Notes under the pieces: generated by a model
Databases searched by the model: none
Told to the model about the DNA's origin: nothing
What the model saw: the letters and a program-made list of their open reading frames with translations, nothing else
Shown: positions 34,786 through 46,918 of the stretch, piece after piece
How the letters are laid out: every line of letters begins with the position of its first letter
Position numbering within the stretch: the first letter of the stretch is position 1
Program-made: the position numbers and the translations under genes
NCBI GenBank assembly: GCA_963969595.1
Contig: OZ018410.1
Location: 22,802,913-22,866,912 of the forward strand
Direction of reading: 5' to 3'
Source: Neckera pumila
Lineage: Eukaryota; Streptophyta; Bryopsida; Hypnales; Neckeraceae
Length of the DNA: 64,000 nt

Positions 34786-35347
34786 TTCGATCATCTCCGG
34801 CTCGGACATGGCCTGTTTGGTGGGTACAATACACCGTGGGAACGGGAGCTTTCTATTCTCAGTAAACTTACTCTCCTGCCTTTTATTTTGTGAATTTTGT
34901 GTTAAATTAAAAAAATAAAAAAAGACACCCAATGGGAGGGAGACGGCGATCCTGAAGTGGATGAAGCAGCTGCCCCGGCCCAATCACACGCAGATTTCCG
35001 CCCATCGCCTTCACTGCCGATCTTTGGCCCTTGGCCTCCGCCATGGCCATTCCGGCACGGTCACACCTCGTGTGACTAAAACCTGCACTTTGCTTCGTCT
35101 GTCTCGACCATCTCATCTTTACTTTTCTTGTCTACATTCGCATCGAAAGCGCCTTCTCTTACTGCTTCGATTCATTTATTTTTTTCGAACTGCAACTGTC
35201 GGAGGAAGAACTTACTCTCTGTTTTGTACGAGGAACCAGATCTCTGTTTTTGATTGAGCTTTGTCCTCGCTCGTTGTGTTTGAGGGGAGGCCTGGTGTAG
35301 AATCGTGAGGTTTTTGGAATTGGAGGGTGTGCGAGTTGACAGGTGCA
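34786..35347 (+). promoter_or_regulatory. PTAC16 upstream region and 5' leader
   Basis: Intergenic space between the RecQ5 fossil and the PTAC16 ATG, including a likely 5' UTR (GC-richer from about 34960). An in-frame non-ATG extension exists upstream of 35348, but ATG 35348 is the natural start. Confidence 0.4.
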
Positions 35348-37820
35348 ATGGCGACGCGGCCGCATGTAGTAGTGGCGACGACGGCGTCGCCCGTGTGCTT
35401 GGGAGCGGACACTAAAGCTGCGTCGACGTCGGGTCGGAGAGTGGCGCTCGGGAAGGGAGCGCAGCCGCTGCGGAGGAGTTTGGGAGCTGGAGGTCAGAAT
35501 GGCGGTGTGGAACAGCAGCGGTCGAAGTCGATTGTGAGAGCGGCCAAAGGATTGGATATCTTTAAGCTCGGAGGGCGGAGGGATGAGGAGGAAGAAGACG
35601 AGGAGGAGGATGCTCCTCCGCCTGGAACGCAGTTCTTGAGAGGTTTTGGTGGATGGGGGAAGAAAGCGCCGAAGGAGGTTGTTGAAGAAGAGGACGAGAA
35701 GCCTTCGTTTTTCGGCGGGACGCAGCGACGGAAATTGGGTGCAAAGCGAGACTCCGGGAATGGAGTGGCAGGTGCAGCCTTGGTGAAGAAAGAGAACACG
35801 GCCTTGGATGCATTGTCATTTGGAAGAGGACGCCGGAATGACCCGAGAACTGTGTTTGTGGCGGGTGCTACGGGTCAAATTGGAGCGCGAATATCCCAAC
35901 AGCTCCTGAATGCCGGGTTCAACATACGAGGAGGGGTTCGGGATCTGTTCTTCGCGCAACAGCTCGCAGAATTTGCCACCCAGTACGGGGTTAGATCCTT
36001 GACAACCTTTTCTGCCCTGACAACCCCTGGAATTGGAAATATTTTGCATTTCTGTAGTCAGCGATAAATTTTCTCACATTCCTCAATCTTTCGACGCAGG
36101 TCATCACGAGGGAGGAAGCCAAGCGACTGAATGCGGTGGAGTTTGATTTCAAGGACGTGGATTCGGTGGCCAAGGCCATCGGGAATGCCTCCAAGGTGGT
36201 GGTGACCGTGGGACCAGTTGAAGATGGTCCCCGGGGTCAGGTGTCCGTAGATGATGCGCTGCGAGTGCTGGAAGCAGCGCAGGTGGCCAATGTGAACCAT
36301 GTTGTGGCGGTTTATGAGCCAGGAACCGGAAGAATTGCAGATGGACCTTTAGCAGGGATCTCTTCGTTTTTTAGTCGTCTGCTTAGCAGCGGGATTGGAG
36401 GTCGGAAGAATGACACGGATCTTCTGGATAGTCTCGCTGAAACTGATTTGAACTATACTTTTATTCGAGCGCCTGCGACGGATGGGGTGGATGATTATTC
36501 TCCAAGCACCTCCAATCTTGTGGTTGCTTCAGAGGGAGTTTCTGACGCAAGTGGAAAGGTGAATAATCTAGTCTTCCTGTGAAAAATCTCATCGTCATTC
36601 AACTACGATTCCAGTAGATTTCTGAAATCTCTTAATGGTGGCAAATATTGCAACTAAGTTCAGATGTTGCTGTTTTGGTATCTTTAATTTTAATATTCAT
36701 GGCGTCTGAGAATCTGCTCGGATTGGCCCAGGTCTCTAAAGTCCAAGTTGCCACTGTGGTCGCTGCTGCGTTGTCAAATACAAACGCATCTGAAAACAAG
36801 GTTACTGTCATACGCTTGTTTTATTTTGGCATTATTCTGATGTCTTTGTTTGGTTATCAATTTATTGGAGGCATTTTAGGACATGATTTTCTGCAGGGCT
36901 ATCGTGCTGATGGACGCAGAGATCACTGAGTTTGTAGTATGTTTTAACATGGTTGCCAAACAAGTAACTGGATTTTGTTGATCAAATCGTTAATTTAGTG
37001 AGAGAGGATGTATGTTCGTCTTCTCAGTAAGTGTTACTGCAGGTTGTGACGCTGGCGTCAGATCCTAATGCCACTCCAAGGCCACTCGAAGAATCCTTGA
37101 GGTTCGTTCGTCTGCTTTTGAAATTCATAAATCCTTTCCCTTCCCAGTTCTACTTTACAGACCATCGCTTGAAACATTTGTTATTTGTATGAATTGTTTC
37201 CAAACGTGGTGTAGCTCGAGTGAAGTCACTGTCAGACAGCAAGCTCATGTAGTATCGGTCCTTGAATCTTGCATGTTGAACTCGAGTTTCAAGATCATAT
37301 AGAAGAATGACCAGCTACTCCTTTTGCTTCTATTCTCTTTCTGGTGCTCAGTGTGGTTCCGACGGACGGGAGAAGAGCAGTTTTACGAGCCGAGCGGGCC
37401 GAAGCTGAGAAGGAAGCACAAGAGAAGGCATCCCGGGAGGCTGCAGAAGCTGAAGCAAGGGAAGCGGTGGAAGAGTCACGTAGAACAGCGCAGCTTGCAG
37501 CCCAGCTAGACTCAGAAGCGAAAAAAAGAGCAGCCGAGGAGTCGAGAGCTTCTGCTCTGGCTGTGAAGGCTCAGGCGAAAGCAGAGGCGACGGCTGCTCC
37601 GGTGGATGGTCTGGCGAGCAAAGCTAAAGAGCTCGGTATCGACTCTTTCACGAAGACTTTTTCAAAGCTAAACCCTGCCAAGGGTGGTGAGAAGAAGAAC
37701 AAAGCTGAAAAAGAGTTGGCAAGTGTGAGCGCTGCTGCGGGGGAATCCGAGAAGTCACCGCAGAGTTTTTTCGGTGGTCTTTTCAAGCAACAGGAAACAA
37801 TTTTTGTAGACGATGACTGA
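35348..37820 (+). CDS. PTAC16: Plastid nucleoid Rossmann protein, PTAC16-like
   Basis: Homologue of plant PTAC16, found in plastid transcriptionally active chromosome preparations and at thylakoids; its biochemical role is unsettled. Five exons with continuous phase: 35348-35989, 36100-36558, 36732-36800, 37043-37101, 37352-37820, giving 565 residues. Residues 1-65 are Ala/Ser/Arg-rich with no acid run, as in a chloroplast transit peptide. DEEEEDEEED (about 79-88) is an acidic patch. TVFVAGATGQIGARI (about 168-182) is the glycine-rich NAD(P)-binding loop of an atypical SDR/NmrA-type Rossmann fold, which continues through exon 2 (VVVTVGPVEDGP). The last exon begins with a strongly Ala/Glu/Arg coiled coil (about 420-490) and ends FVDDD. 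Three exon-end assignments rest on splice consensus and family similarity. The gene looks intact. Confidence 0.9.
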
Positions 37821-38320
37821 TGTAGAGTAGTAGTGTAACAATTGCTCCGATTGCATCCCTTTCTTTGCAGCAATCGATTAGCTGACATATAGACCGGAGG
37901 AAATCTGAAGTTAATTCGAACTGGGAGATTGTATGTCGCTTAAGAAGCAGGAGTTGCTGGAACTGCCTAGTAAAAAGCTGCGATTAGGGGCTTAGTTTCT
38001 GCGTCCAGTTGTGTTTCGTATCCACCGAGAGGAAGGTAGGCCCTTTAGAGATGTAGCCACAGTTGCTTTCGCTCATGCAGGTTTGAAGAGGGGTTCCTAA
38101 GGTGCATTGTATGTAACTCTGCCGAGCTCATCTTGCTCGGAACTTAATCCACACTTAGCCACCTTGGAACAGGACGGGGATAGTGTCTCCGAAAAGTAAC
38201 GTATCGGAGGAATAGATTCCAGGACCCCTGCGATGAGGCTTGCATGCGTAGGTGTTCTTAATCTGAAGAGAGTACCAAGGGGTAACTGCAATAAATTGTG
38301 AAGGTTTCTTGTGTATATTC
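37821..38320 (+). other. PTAC16 3' UTR with AATAAA
   Basis: About 470 nt after the stop an AATAAA (38290-38295) is a plausible poly(A) signal. No other gene is seen in this interval. Confidence 0.4.
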
Positions 38321-38452
38321 CATCAATTATTTTATGACTAAATATCACCAGATTTCTACGAATTTTATGGACTACCTAAATGTCAATACGGAATACAAGC
38401 AGGAAGTGCAATTATTTGGTCATGTTTTAATCAAAATCGTTACGACCATCCC
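38321..38452. repeat. Direct repeat, left member
   Basis: CATCAATTATTTTATGACTA and the following 110 bp recur at 39422-39547 in direct orientation. Together they bracket the dispersed repeat at 38530-39416. Confidence 0.7.
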
Positions 38453-38529
38453 AACACAAAAGAAAAATTTACGGAATACAGAAAAAGGAAAGAAGAAACA
38501 ACCCCTATGTGTCTATGGACAACGGTGTG

Positions 38530-39416
38530 AACATATGAACAAGTCCAGTGTGTCATAACATTCAGTCTATAGAGGATAGAGTTGAATTTGACAACGGGAG
38601 TTAAATGTCCCAACATTATTTACACATAAGTTGGAAAATAGTATTGAGGGTAAAAAACAGGGAACAACACTAAGTATCACCCAACACTATTTACCAATTT
38701 TAGTATAGCCTTCATGCACCCTACTCATCACATTGAGCTTCCACTTGTTCACTTAGCTATTGATGAAGTATTATTGGGTGTAGAATATTCTATTGTTGAA
38801 TGTGGAATATTTCACACCATCTACTATAGAGCCAAGAGTGTGACAATGCATGCTAGTGAACCTTATGATATCGACTTGGAGTTGTTGAAAATTCTGCCAT
38901 GTTAGATATGGATTTGGATTTGTTCCAAACATGGCCTATTGTAATCTTGTAGATCAACTAAATGGAGTCCAAAGTTACACAATATATGGTATTTGTTTAA
39001 TTGTATCTTCTTCACTAGCAGGATAGAGTCTATTTTCTAATATAAGCATGTGGCTTGGTGTCACTTCTAAGCCCTATATAGGACTTTTTTTAGGAACCAA
39101 GGTGAACAGACTCTCAATTTATGCGAATTAAGGTTGAATTGTCAATCATCCAATTTTGACATCTATTGGACCTTCTCATTTGTGTCAGTCATCCACCCAT
39201 TTGTATAGTGTATAATTCTTTGGACAAGCAATTAGGTGCTACTGCCAGAGAAAAATATCATGTTCATATCTATTTATGGAGAATTTAAGGATCATAAAGA
39301 TGTGGTATATTAAATGTTGGTTTAGGTGGCTTATTGTGAACAAATGCTTGTCATAACCAGTTGTAGCTTCAAGAAATAGAAGTGGTGCTTTTAGAATGTT
39401 AATTTTCTGCTTTCAT
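38530..39416. repeat. Dispersed repeat, copy 1 (pair at 53213-53945)
   Basis: Collinear with 53213-53945: CTTCATGC/CTTCATAC, CATTGAGC.TCCACTTGT, AGAATATTCTATTGTTG, CAAACATGGCCTATTGTA and TGTGAACAAATGCTTGTCATAAC. Copy 1 carries about 100 extra bp near 38580-38695. No terminal inverted repeats or coding capacity seen. Confidence 0.75.
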
Positions 39417-39421
39417 ACCAT

Positions 39422-39547
39422 TCATCAATTATTTTATGACTAAATATAACGAGACTTTTACGAATTTTATGGTCTACATGAAAGTCAATACATAATATAA
39501 GGAAGAAAATGCAATTATTTGGTTGTGTTTCAATCAAATTCGTTACA
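39422..39547. repeat. Direct repeat, right member
   Basis: Partner of 38321-38452, about 80-85% identical by eye. Confidence 0.7.
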
Positions 39548-39691
39548 TTGGTCATTCAAATGTTGATGTAGGTTACAACAAAAACTTATATATAAATGTC
39601 AAGTTCTTTAGTTTGGTATTATACCATTACTTTGACGGAAGAGAAGTGGTTTGAACCTAAAGTCTACACATGTCCTAGTTTGTGTCCTTAA

Positions 39692-40614
39692 CCCCTAAAG
39701 GACCGAACTGTGTTTTTTGGACTTATAACTTTTTTGGGCAGGTGCATGTGAGCGGAGATTTGCACATTTTGGGCTGAAATTTTAATAGAATGTGGGGACA
39801 AGGAATATCTTTCATATACTCAAATTTAATGACATTAGGAAATACGAGTAAAAAGTTATTGCACAATATGTTGTTTGTTTCTCAACTCGAGCAATCCGGG
39901 CAAATCTGGAAAAAACACTTTTTTAAGAAATAAAAATTTGAAATTTATTCTTCAGATTTATATGTACTCAAAAAGCTTTGAATCATTGCATTTTAATAGT
40001 TGAGTCAAAAGTTATGAGGCTTTTTAGTTTGCGGGCAATTATGGAATTCCTACACCAAAAAAAACTTTGAAGTCCTTTATTTTCCTGAAATTTCAATATT
40101 TTTGAAAAAAAATAATGCTATTGGATTCAGATTGTTTATAACAACAATTCAACCATTTGGATTGGAATTTTGTAATTTTGTAAAATATTTATTAACAATT
40201 TAGTATTTTGAATCATTCTCTACTTCTTCCTACTTACTATTATTTTCCTATATGTTGCACAACTCCAAATGATCTGAAAATTTTCACGTATGTAGCCAAC
40301 TTGCCCTGAAAAATGAATCCAAAGAAGCACAACCATTTTGGACATTTTTCATAATGATTTGACCTTGTGAAGTGCAGCTACCCGGTTTTTTGCAGTGGTC
40401 AAAAAAGGATTTTTGCCACTTCAAATGCTAATATCTTGCAATCTACATGGTGGAAATTTCTGAAATTTTTTCCACATATTCTCAAACTAGAGTACAACAA
40501 GATCCTACGGTTACATGTGTCAAAAAATGATATTTTTCAAAAATTTGGTACTTGGACTAGAAATGGCAGTTTTGGAGCATTTTTGGTGAGAACATAGTCA
40601 AGAAACTTTAGGGG
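39692..40614. mobile_element. TTAA-flanked element (923 bp) with known empty site
   Basis: TTAA (39688-39691) precedes CCCCTAAAGGACC, and CTTTAGGGG precedes TTAA (40615-40618). The duplicated locus at 46101-46120 reads straight through a single TTAA with the same flanks, which is the pre-insertion site. TTAA targeting and CCC termini are the hallmark of piggyBac-like elements. No transposase frame is visible; it is a non-autonomous member. Copies: 32473-33426 (inverted) and 43540-44462. Confidence 0.92.
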
Positions 40615-41096
40615 TTAAATTAGAATTTTTTTAAAGATATGTGTGACAATTTTAGGCACATGGGACACTGCCAATTCAACAACAAAATCAAAGTTCATTT
40701 AGTTCATTCAAATGTTGTTATGGATTACAATTCAAAATCCACAAACGTAAAATAATAGAAATCATACATGGTAAATTACAGATAGACTACGACTATCCAT
40801 TTTTCCTTTCTGATGCTCAGTATGAGTCGCATCAAGCACAGTCTCAGGTACCACTAAGTACCACTTACCATTTACAAAAGTTGTTTGTATTTATTTCACA
40901 CGCCTCACATGCCACCACAGTCTGTCCCAATTGCGTCTTGAAATTACCCGCACTAGCCAATCATATCATTTTTTTCATTTTTTTCATACCTCACAATTCT
41001 CACCACAATCTGTCATGGGATACAGTAAAAATGCCACCGATCAAATTTTCACCCGCTCAGCTCATCTATAGTTATAGTCAATGGATTTATCATTAA

Positions 41097-41985
41097 CCCC
41101 TAAATGCCCATACCATTCAAGAGCAGACTGCAAGACTGTCTTCTCCCTGACAAAATGGTGTGGAATATTCCACACTATATTTAGCTAAAGAACACCTGTT
41201 AGCTAACAATGACACCACATGTCGGCATTGATGATTTTTTGTGGATGTGGCTTCAAGAAGGGAAAGGCAGACTCCCTGAAGGCTAATGAATGTTATGTCC
41301 AAGGCTTTTTCTTCACTTTTTCTTCAAAATTCTCAAAAAAATCAATTTTTTCACAAAAAAATCTAATTTTTTTGAGCCTCTTGGAATATGCTCTAAATTG
41401 AACAAAAAGCCAACATTTTGATAAGTTCAATCAATCTTTTCTGAATAGTAACCGTACAAATTCAAATTAGACATGTTAGAGATCACACAAAAAAAGAAAA
41501 CTTAACAATATCATTTAAGGATTGAAAGATAATAATGTTTGATCATCATGGTGTTAAAACTATGAATATCTTTGAGCTCTCTTTTTGCATGTCAAATTTG
41601 AAAAACTCAAGACCAAAAAAAAATGAGGTTGAAGGGCCTAACAAATATAACCTCAATCAATTTATGACTTCTCAAAATCTACTCTACAATTTTTTTAAAT
41701 GAATTTCTAGTGTGATTTTTTCTCCAAGATCTAGTGTATTTGAGGTTCACTTCCAAGAGCCCTCAACACTACAAAAAGTCAAGATTGCAATGGGTACCCT
41801 TGCACAAAATCTTGAGTAGAAAAATCATAATCATTCAGTCTCAAAATCGGATTTTTGATGCTAAAATTAGACTTCAAAAAGAATCTTTCAAAAATATAAA
41901 CTACTAAAAATAGCAATTTAGTAAGGTTTTATTTAACTTCAAAGTTTCTTTGACACCACATTTGAGTGCCTTGGGCATTTAGGGA
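41097..41985. mobile_element. TTAA-flanked element (889 bp), divergent subfamily
   Basis: TTAA (41093-41096) precedes CCCCTAAATGCCCA; the right end TGGGCATTTAGGGA is followed by TTAA (41986-41989). The 14-bp termini mirror each other at 13 positions. The interior differs from the 923-bp type and has a near-palindrome GTGTGGAATATTCCACAC near 41160. Non-coding. Confidence 0.8.
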
Positions 41986-42438
41986 TTAAAATATTAAATG
42001 CAACAAGCCTGTGGATGAAGACTGGATGCAATTCAAATAATAAGTTAACCTTGGAACACCACAAACGCCATTCCTTAGTGTTCCGATGACAGTACTGTTG
42101 AGCTAAGAAGAATTCAAAAGCATTTTTTCATCCTCCTTTTCCTTGTTGACCTTTCACATTTAGTTATGAAGAGTATCCAATTGAGTTTGTGCTCTTTCCA
42201 ATTTTTGTCTTCACAAAAATGAGAAGCTATTAAAAAAACGGATCACAAAATATGCTATTTTAGAGTATTTTGAGAAGTTTTTGTTTCTTGCTTTAAATCT
42301 GAAATTTCTCCACAAAAATGATGTTTTTTGAATTTGAGTCAAACTAACAAAATGAAGGTCATCTATTGCAGTTTCTACTCCAATTTGAATTTTGAAAAAT
42401 TTCCTAATATTGCATAATTTACTGCAACTTGAACATTG

Positions 42439-43539
42439 TGTGTATTTTCAATGTCTATTATGTTCTAATTATAGAATGATATGGAAATTGAATTTACACC
42501 ATGATGTTTGTCATTGTGATATACACTTATGATGAAATTTTCAGATTTTTTGAAATATTTTTCTATTTAATATGATTTTTCTTCACTTTTTCTTCAAAAA
42601 TTCTTAAAAGAATTAATTTTGCACCAAAAAATCTAAATTTTTTTTGAAGTAAAGAAGATATGTATTTTCATCTTTGAAAAAAAAAAAATTAATTTGTCAT
42701 ACATATCTAGTTGCAAAATGGTAGCAAATTGAGTGATGGACATTGAGGTTTGAAATCAATGGTCATGGGGCCATCACTTAGGGGTTTATAAATCTGATTC
42801 AAACGTAGGGGATATAACTTTCAATCTCGCATCTTAATAACATGAAGAGGACAACATACTAATATGTTGTCTCTTATGAAGTAAAGAAAGTAGGTATAAA
42901 AAACTTCTCCTCAAATCTTTATTTTTAAAGGCTTTCATTGTCAATTGAAAAAGTTAAATCCATCTAGAATCCTTTTTTGATTGCCAACAAGAGCCATTAA
43001 AAATGTAGTTCCCAAACATTATATCAATAAAAATTCAATAAGAATCCAGTTTTGAATTGTATAAATTAACTTTGAGTTTTCATTGTGTTGATGATTGGTG
43101 TATCCTTTAGAATTTTCACAATACTTGCTGATTTTTGGTGTTCCATTAGGTTTAGTAGGCTCTCATGTTGAGAGGATTTAGGGCTCTAGGCAAGATTATA
43201 GATGGGTTGGTTTATATAAAAGGATCAAAATTTAGATGTATCTTCTTTACAACCGAGAATGAGAACTTCCAAAACCAACAATCCTTGTTTTAAAATGAGT
43301 TCAAAGAAATCAGTCTAAGGGGTAGGGGTATAAAGGCTTAATAAAAGCCATAACCTTTTCATCCCACTTAATACTAAGTTTGGCCTCTAGAAGTCATTAA
43401 TCCTTAAAGGACGTTGAGAACCAAAACTATTTGATGAATGACTTCATTATTCATTGTAGAAACAAAGAATGCACCTATTGATCCAATAATCGGAGTACTT
43501 TTGGTGCCTACCTTGGTCATAGAGGGCCACGTCCTTTAC
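42439..43539. other. AT-rich intergenic DNA
   Basis: No gene identified between the duplication and the next TTAA element. Confidence 0.5.
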
Positions 43540-44462
43540 CCCCTAAAGGACCATTGTCCCTTCGAGGGACAAATGGGATTTTGGGTAGGTACCTATGGGC
43601 TGTATTTTTGTCATGATTTTTTGCAACTTTTTTTAGAGATAGATAAACTGACAAGCTTTGTGGGAATATAATTTTTTTTTCAATCAATGCCCGAGAACAA
43701 AAGCTATGCCCAAATAAGCTCAAAATAGGGGAGAGGGGGCAGCAAAAAAAATTTGCAAAATATTTAATTTTTTCTTAAAATTTGTTTTCTCTTATAGATT
43801 ATATTTTTGTCTATCTGGAAAGCTTTGATTCATTTCATTTGGATTTTTTATAAGCAAGTTATGGACAATCTTGTTTTTTGGGCAATTAGAGCATCTTTTT
43901 GAAAAAAATAACTTATAGGATTCATTTTGGAATGCAAATTTTGCAATTTTTCAAAAAAAAAAGTTCCACATGGTTTAGTTTTCTTGCTAGAACAACCTCA
44001 CCATTGGGATTAGTGCATTTTAATTCCATATAAAAGATATTCATATTTTAGGGTTTCCTTCTATTTTGTACCTAATTCTACTTAACAATTCTTTTAAGAA
44101 TGAAAATTAAGTTTTTTTTAATTTCTTTTTTTATCCTAGTTTCTCAACTCAATTCTCCACTATGAAGATTTAAAGCTCAAAACTTTGTAGTGCAAAAAAT
44201 TTTAGTTAAAGATGTTCAAAGTCGAAAAATCTAGTCCCGCAATGTGCTGAAAAACGTGTTTTTTTCACTTCAATCGCAGATATCTTGCAATCTGTACGGT
44301 CAAAAATTCTGAATTTTTTTTCACACATTCTCATACTAGTTAGATACAAGATCCTATGGTTAGATATTCAAAAATAACAATTTTCATTTTTTTTTTACTC
44401 TTTGCTTTAAAAGTGGCAGTTTTGAAAAATTTTGGCAGAAACAAGGCCTTGGTCCTTTAGGG
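43540..44462. mobile_element. TTAA-flanked element (923 bp), copy 3
   Basis: It begins CCCCTAAAGGACC after TTAC (a one-base change from TTAA) and ends GGTCCTTTAGGGG before TTAA (44463-44466). It is the same length as 39692-40614 and shares the subterminal GTGGCAGTTTTG and ATATCTTGCAATCT blocks. The 13-bp termini are perfect inverted repeats. Confidence 0.85.
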
Positions 44463-44466
44463 GTTA

Positions 44467-45091
44467 AACTAGTAATCCAAATTCTTCAGTTTTGGCATTT
44501 TCAACAATAGTCGTGCAAGGTCATGCTGCAAATTTCATATCTTTTAATTTTTGCTTTTAATTTCTATTTTTACCTAAATATATGTATGTCATAAACATCA
44601 ATTTTGTGGATATTCCATTATTATGGGGCGGTTTAGAATCCATTTTAGCCCTAGTTTGTGGCTTGAGATTACACCTTTGTAAAGATGTATGTCACAAATT
44701 TTTGGTTTGTGGAAGGACTCCAATTTAATGAAATCGGCATGTTTCTAACTTTGTTTTTGCACATATAGTCAATGAGAATTCAGTCGAAAGTGCATACTAA
44801 ATTATGTGGGTGACTTTTGAATGTATTTGCCCTTAGACAACCACCACTGCAAATTTACAAACCTGATAAATTGAGCCTTGGCTGATGAGCAATGAGTGAG
44901 TGATTTAGGACCTGCATTTACTTGGTCAAAATGAAGAAAGAAGTGTGATACAATGGACCTGGGGATGTTTGTAAGATTCAAATTCTAAAACTTATGATTA
45001 CTTTTACTTTTATCACTTTTGTCCATTTTATTTTATTTAAAAATTTAAATGTTTATTTCATTTTTAGATTGTTTCTTCTTTTTCTTAAAAC
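44467..45091. other. Intergenic DNA with a short shared repeat
   Basis: No gene. The block at 44630-44715 resembles 3570-3685. Confidence 0.45.
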
Positions 45092-45268
45092 CACTGCAAG
45101 GGAGCAATGTCAATACGGACATTTTTCTATCAATTTTTTGTCAATTTGTCAATTTGGATATGATTTTGTCAATTTTTTTAATTGGGACATTTTTTTGACA
45201 GAATTTTGTCAATTTGAACATTTTAGTCAATTCGAACATGTCAATTCGAACACTGTTTTCTTGTAGTG
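45092..45268. mobile_element. CACTA-type MITE, copy 1
   Basis: The ends CACTGCAAGGGAGCA and TTTTCTTGTAGTG mirror those at 46276-46384 in opposite orientation. The interior is made of TGTCAATT..GAACA-like repeats, the subterminal repeat pattern of CACTA (En/Spm) elements. The flanks AAC/AAT suggest a decayed 3-bp duplication. Confidence 0.75.
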
Positions 45269-45619
45269 AATTAATTTACATTTTGATAGTTGAATTCTAC
45301 TTTTGAGATTCTTTTACTTTAAAAGTAAAAAATTCTTTTACTTTTGAAATTCTTTTACTTTGAGATTTATTTTAAAGTAAAAGATAGAAAGACTATAAAA
45401 GACACCTTCTAGATTTTCTATTGAGTATTACTAAACATCATACACTTTGTATGCATTATATAATTGTATGGATTTGGGTTTACTATTGAGTATTTCAAAG
45501 TATTTATACATTGTATGCATAAACTCTAATCATTTTCTTTTCAATAAGGTATATCAAAGAACTACTGGTAGATCAATTTAATAGGTATTGAAAAGATCAT
45601 TCAAGCAAACTTATCAAGA

Positions 45620-45991
45620 ATGGCACAAGAGTTGTGGATTGCGCTACATCCAAGGTCGAATGAAAAAACTCTCGATGGATTTAACATTCATGACGTTTAT
45701 GATCGAGAAAACGATGAATGAGAAGTACAACGTATATTAAATGTAAGAGAATTTGTTGTTGACAAAGATACCAACAAGTCAGAAACTCAATATGTGCTAT
45801 GGAAGGGATATTCACCTAACTACACTTCATGGGAACCGGAAGAACACCTACTAGTTGCCAAGATAAAGTTAGGAAATTTTGGAAGTCACATGCATTCTTT
45901 CGAGAAATTGTTAAAGAATTTTTTAGACAATGTTGGTAATTCAAGAATGACAATTTTGTGTTTTTACATTGGTCATCAAATGTTGATGTAG
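45620..45991 (+). pseudogene. Chromodomain relic
   Basis: One frame from ATG 45620 carries 33 codons, a TGA at 45719-45721 and then EVQRILNVREFVVDKD, YVLWKGYSPNYTSWEPEEHL and further residues to 45991. The pattern (I-L-x-x-R, Y-V-x-W-K-G-Y, T-S-W-E-P-E-E-H-L) is a canonical chromodomain with its aromatic cage positions. Chromodomains read methylated histone tails and also cap the integrase of chromovirus (Ty3/gypsy) retrotransposons. No integrase, RT or LTR is visible beside it, so it is either a retrotransposon fragment or a host gene fragment. The TGA could come from CGA by deamination. Confidence 0.7.
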
Positions 45992-46918
45992 GTTACAACA
46001 AAAATTAATATATAAATGAATGTCAAGTTCTTTAATTTGGTAATATTCCATTACTTTGACGGAAGACCCGCAGTTTGAACCCAAAGTCTATACATGTCAT
46101 AGTTTGTGTCTTTAAATTAGATTTTTTTTAAAGATATGTGTGACAATTTTAGGCACATGGAACACTGCCAATTCAACAACAAAATTGATGTTCATTTAGG
46201 TCATTCAAATATTGTTGTGGATTACTATTCAAAATCTACAAACGTCAAATAATACAAATTATACATGGTAATTAACACTACAAGAAAACAGTGTCCAAAT
46301 TGACACGTCCTAATTGACTAAAATGTCCAAATTGACAAAAAATTGACAAAAAAATGTCTAAATTGACACTGCTCCCTTGTAGTGATATTCAAAGATAGCC
46401 TACAACTGTCCATTTTTCCTTTCTGATGCATCAAGTACAGTCTAAGGTACCACTAGATACCACTTACCACTTACAAAAGTTGTCTATATTGATTTCAAAC
46501 TTCTCACATGCCATCGCAGTGTGTCCCAATCACGTCTTTAACCATGGAACGCCGCGTTCTGATGACAATATGGTTGAGCTAAGAAGAATTCAAAAGCATT
46601 TTTTCATCCTCCTTTTCCTTGTTGACCTTTCACATTTAGGTATGAAGAGTATCCAATTGAGTTTGTACTCTTTCCAATTTTTGTCTTCACAAAAATGAGA
46701 AGCTATTAAAAAAACGGATCACAAAATATGCTATTTTAGAGTATTTTGAGAAGTTTTTGTTTCTTGCTTTAAATCTGAAATTTCTCCACAAAAATGATGT
46801 TTTTTGAATTTGAGTCAAACTAACAAAATGAAGGTCATCTATTGCAGTTTCTACTCCAATTTGAATTTTGAAAAATTTCCTAATATTGCATAATTTACTG
46901 CAATTTGAACATTGGATG
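45967..46918. repeat. Segmental duplication, copy 2
   Basis: Direct copy of 39543-42438. It retains the empty TTAA site (46112-46115), carries its own CACTA-type MITE (46276-46384) and lacks the DNA corresponding to about 40945-42045. Confidence 0.85.
46276..46384. mobile_element. CACTA-type MITE, copy 2
   Basis: 109 bp starting CACTACAAGAAAACAGTGTC and ending GCTCCCTTGTAGTG. CACTACAAGAAA is the classic plant CACTA terminus. It is absent from the paired locus at about 40775, so it inserted after the duplication. No clear 3-bp duplication remains. Confidence 0.85.

Larger units (their letters stand above)
39543..42438. repeat. Segmental duplication, copy 1
   Basis: Blocks 39543-39687, 40619-40940 and 42049-42438 match 45967-46115, 46116-46530 and 46535-46918 in the same order and orientation. 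The last block is about 97% identical. Copy 1 contains two transposon insertions (39692-40614, 41097-41985) that copy 2 lacks. Confidence 0.85.
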
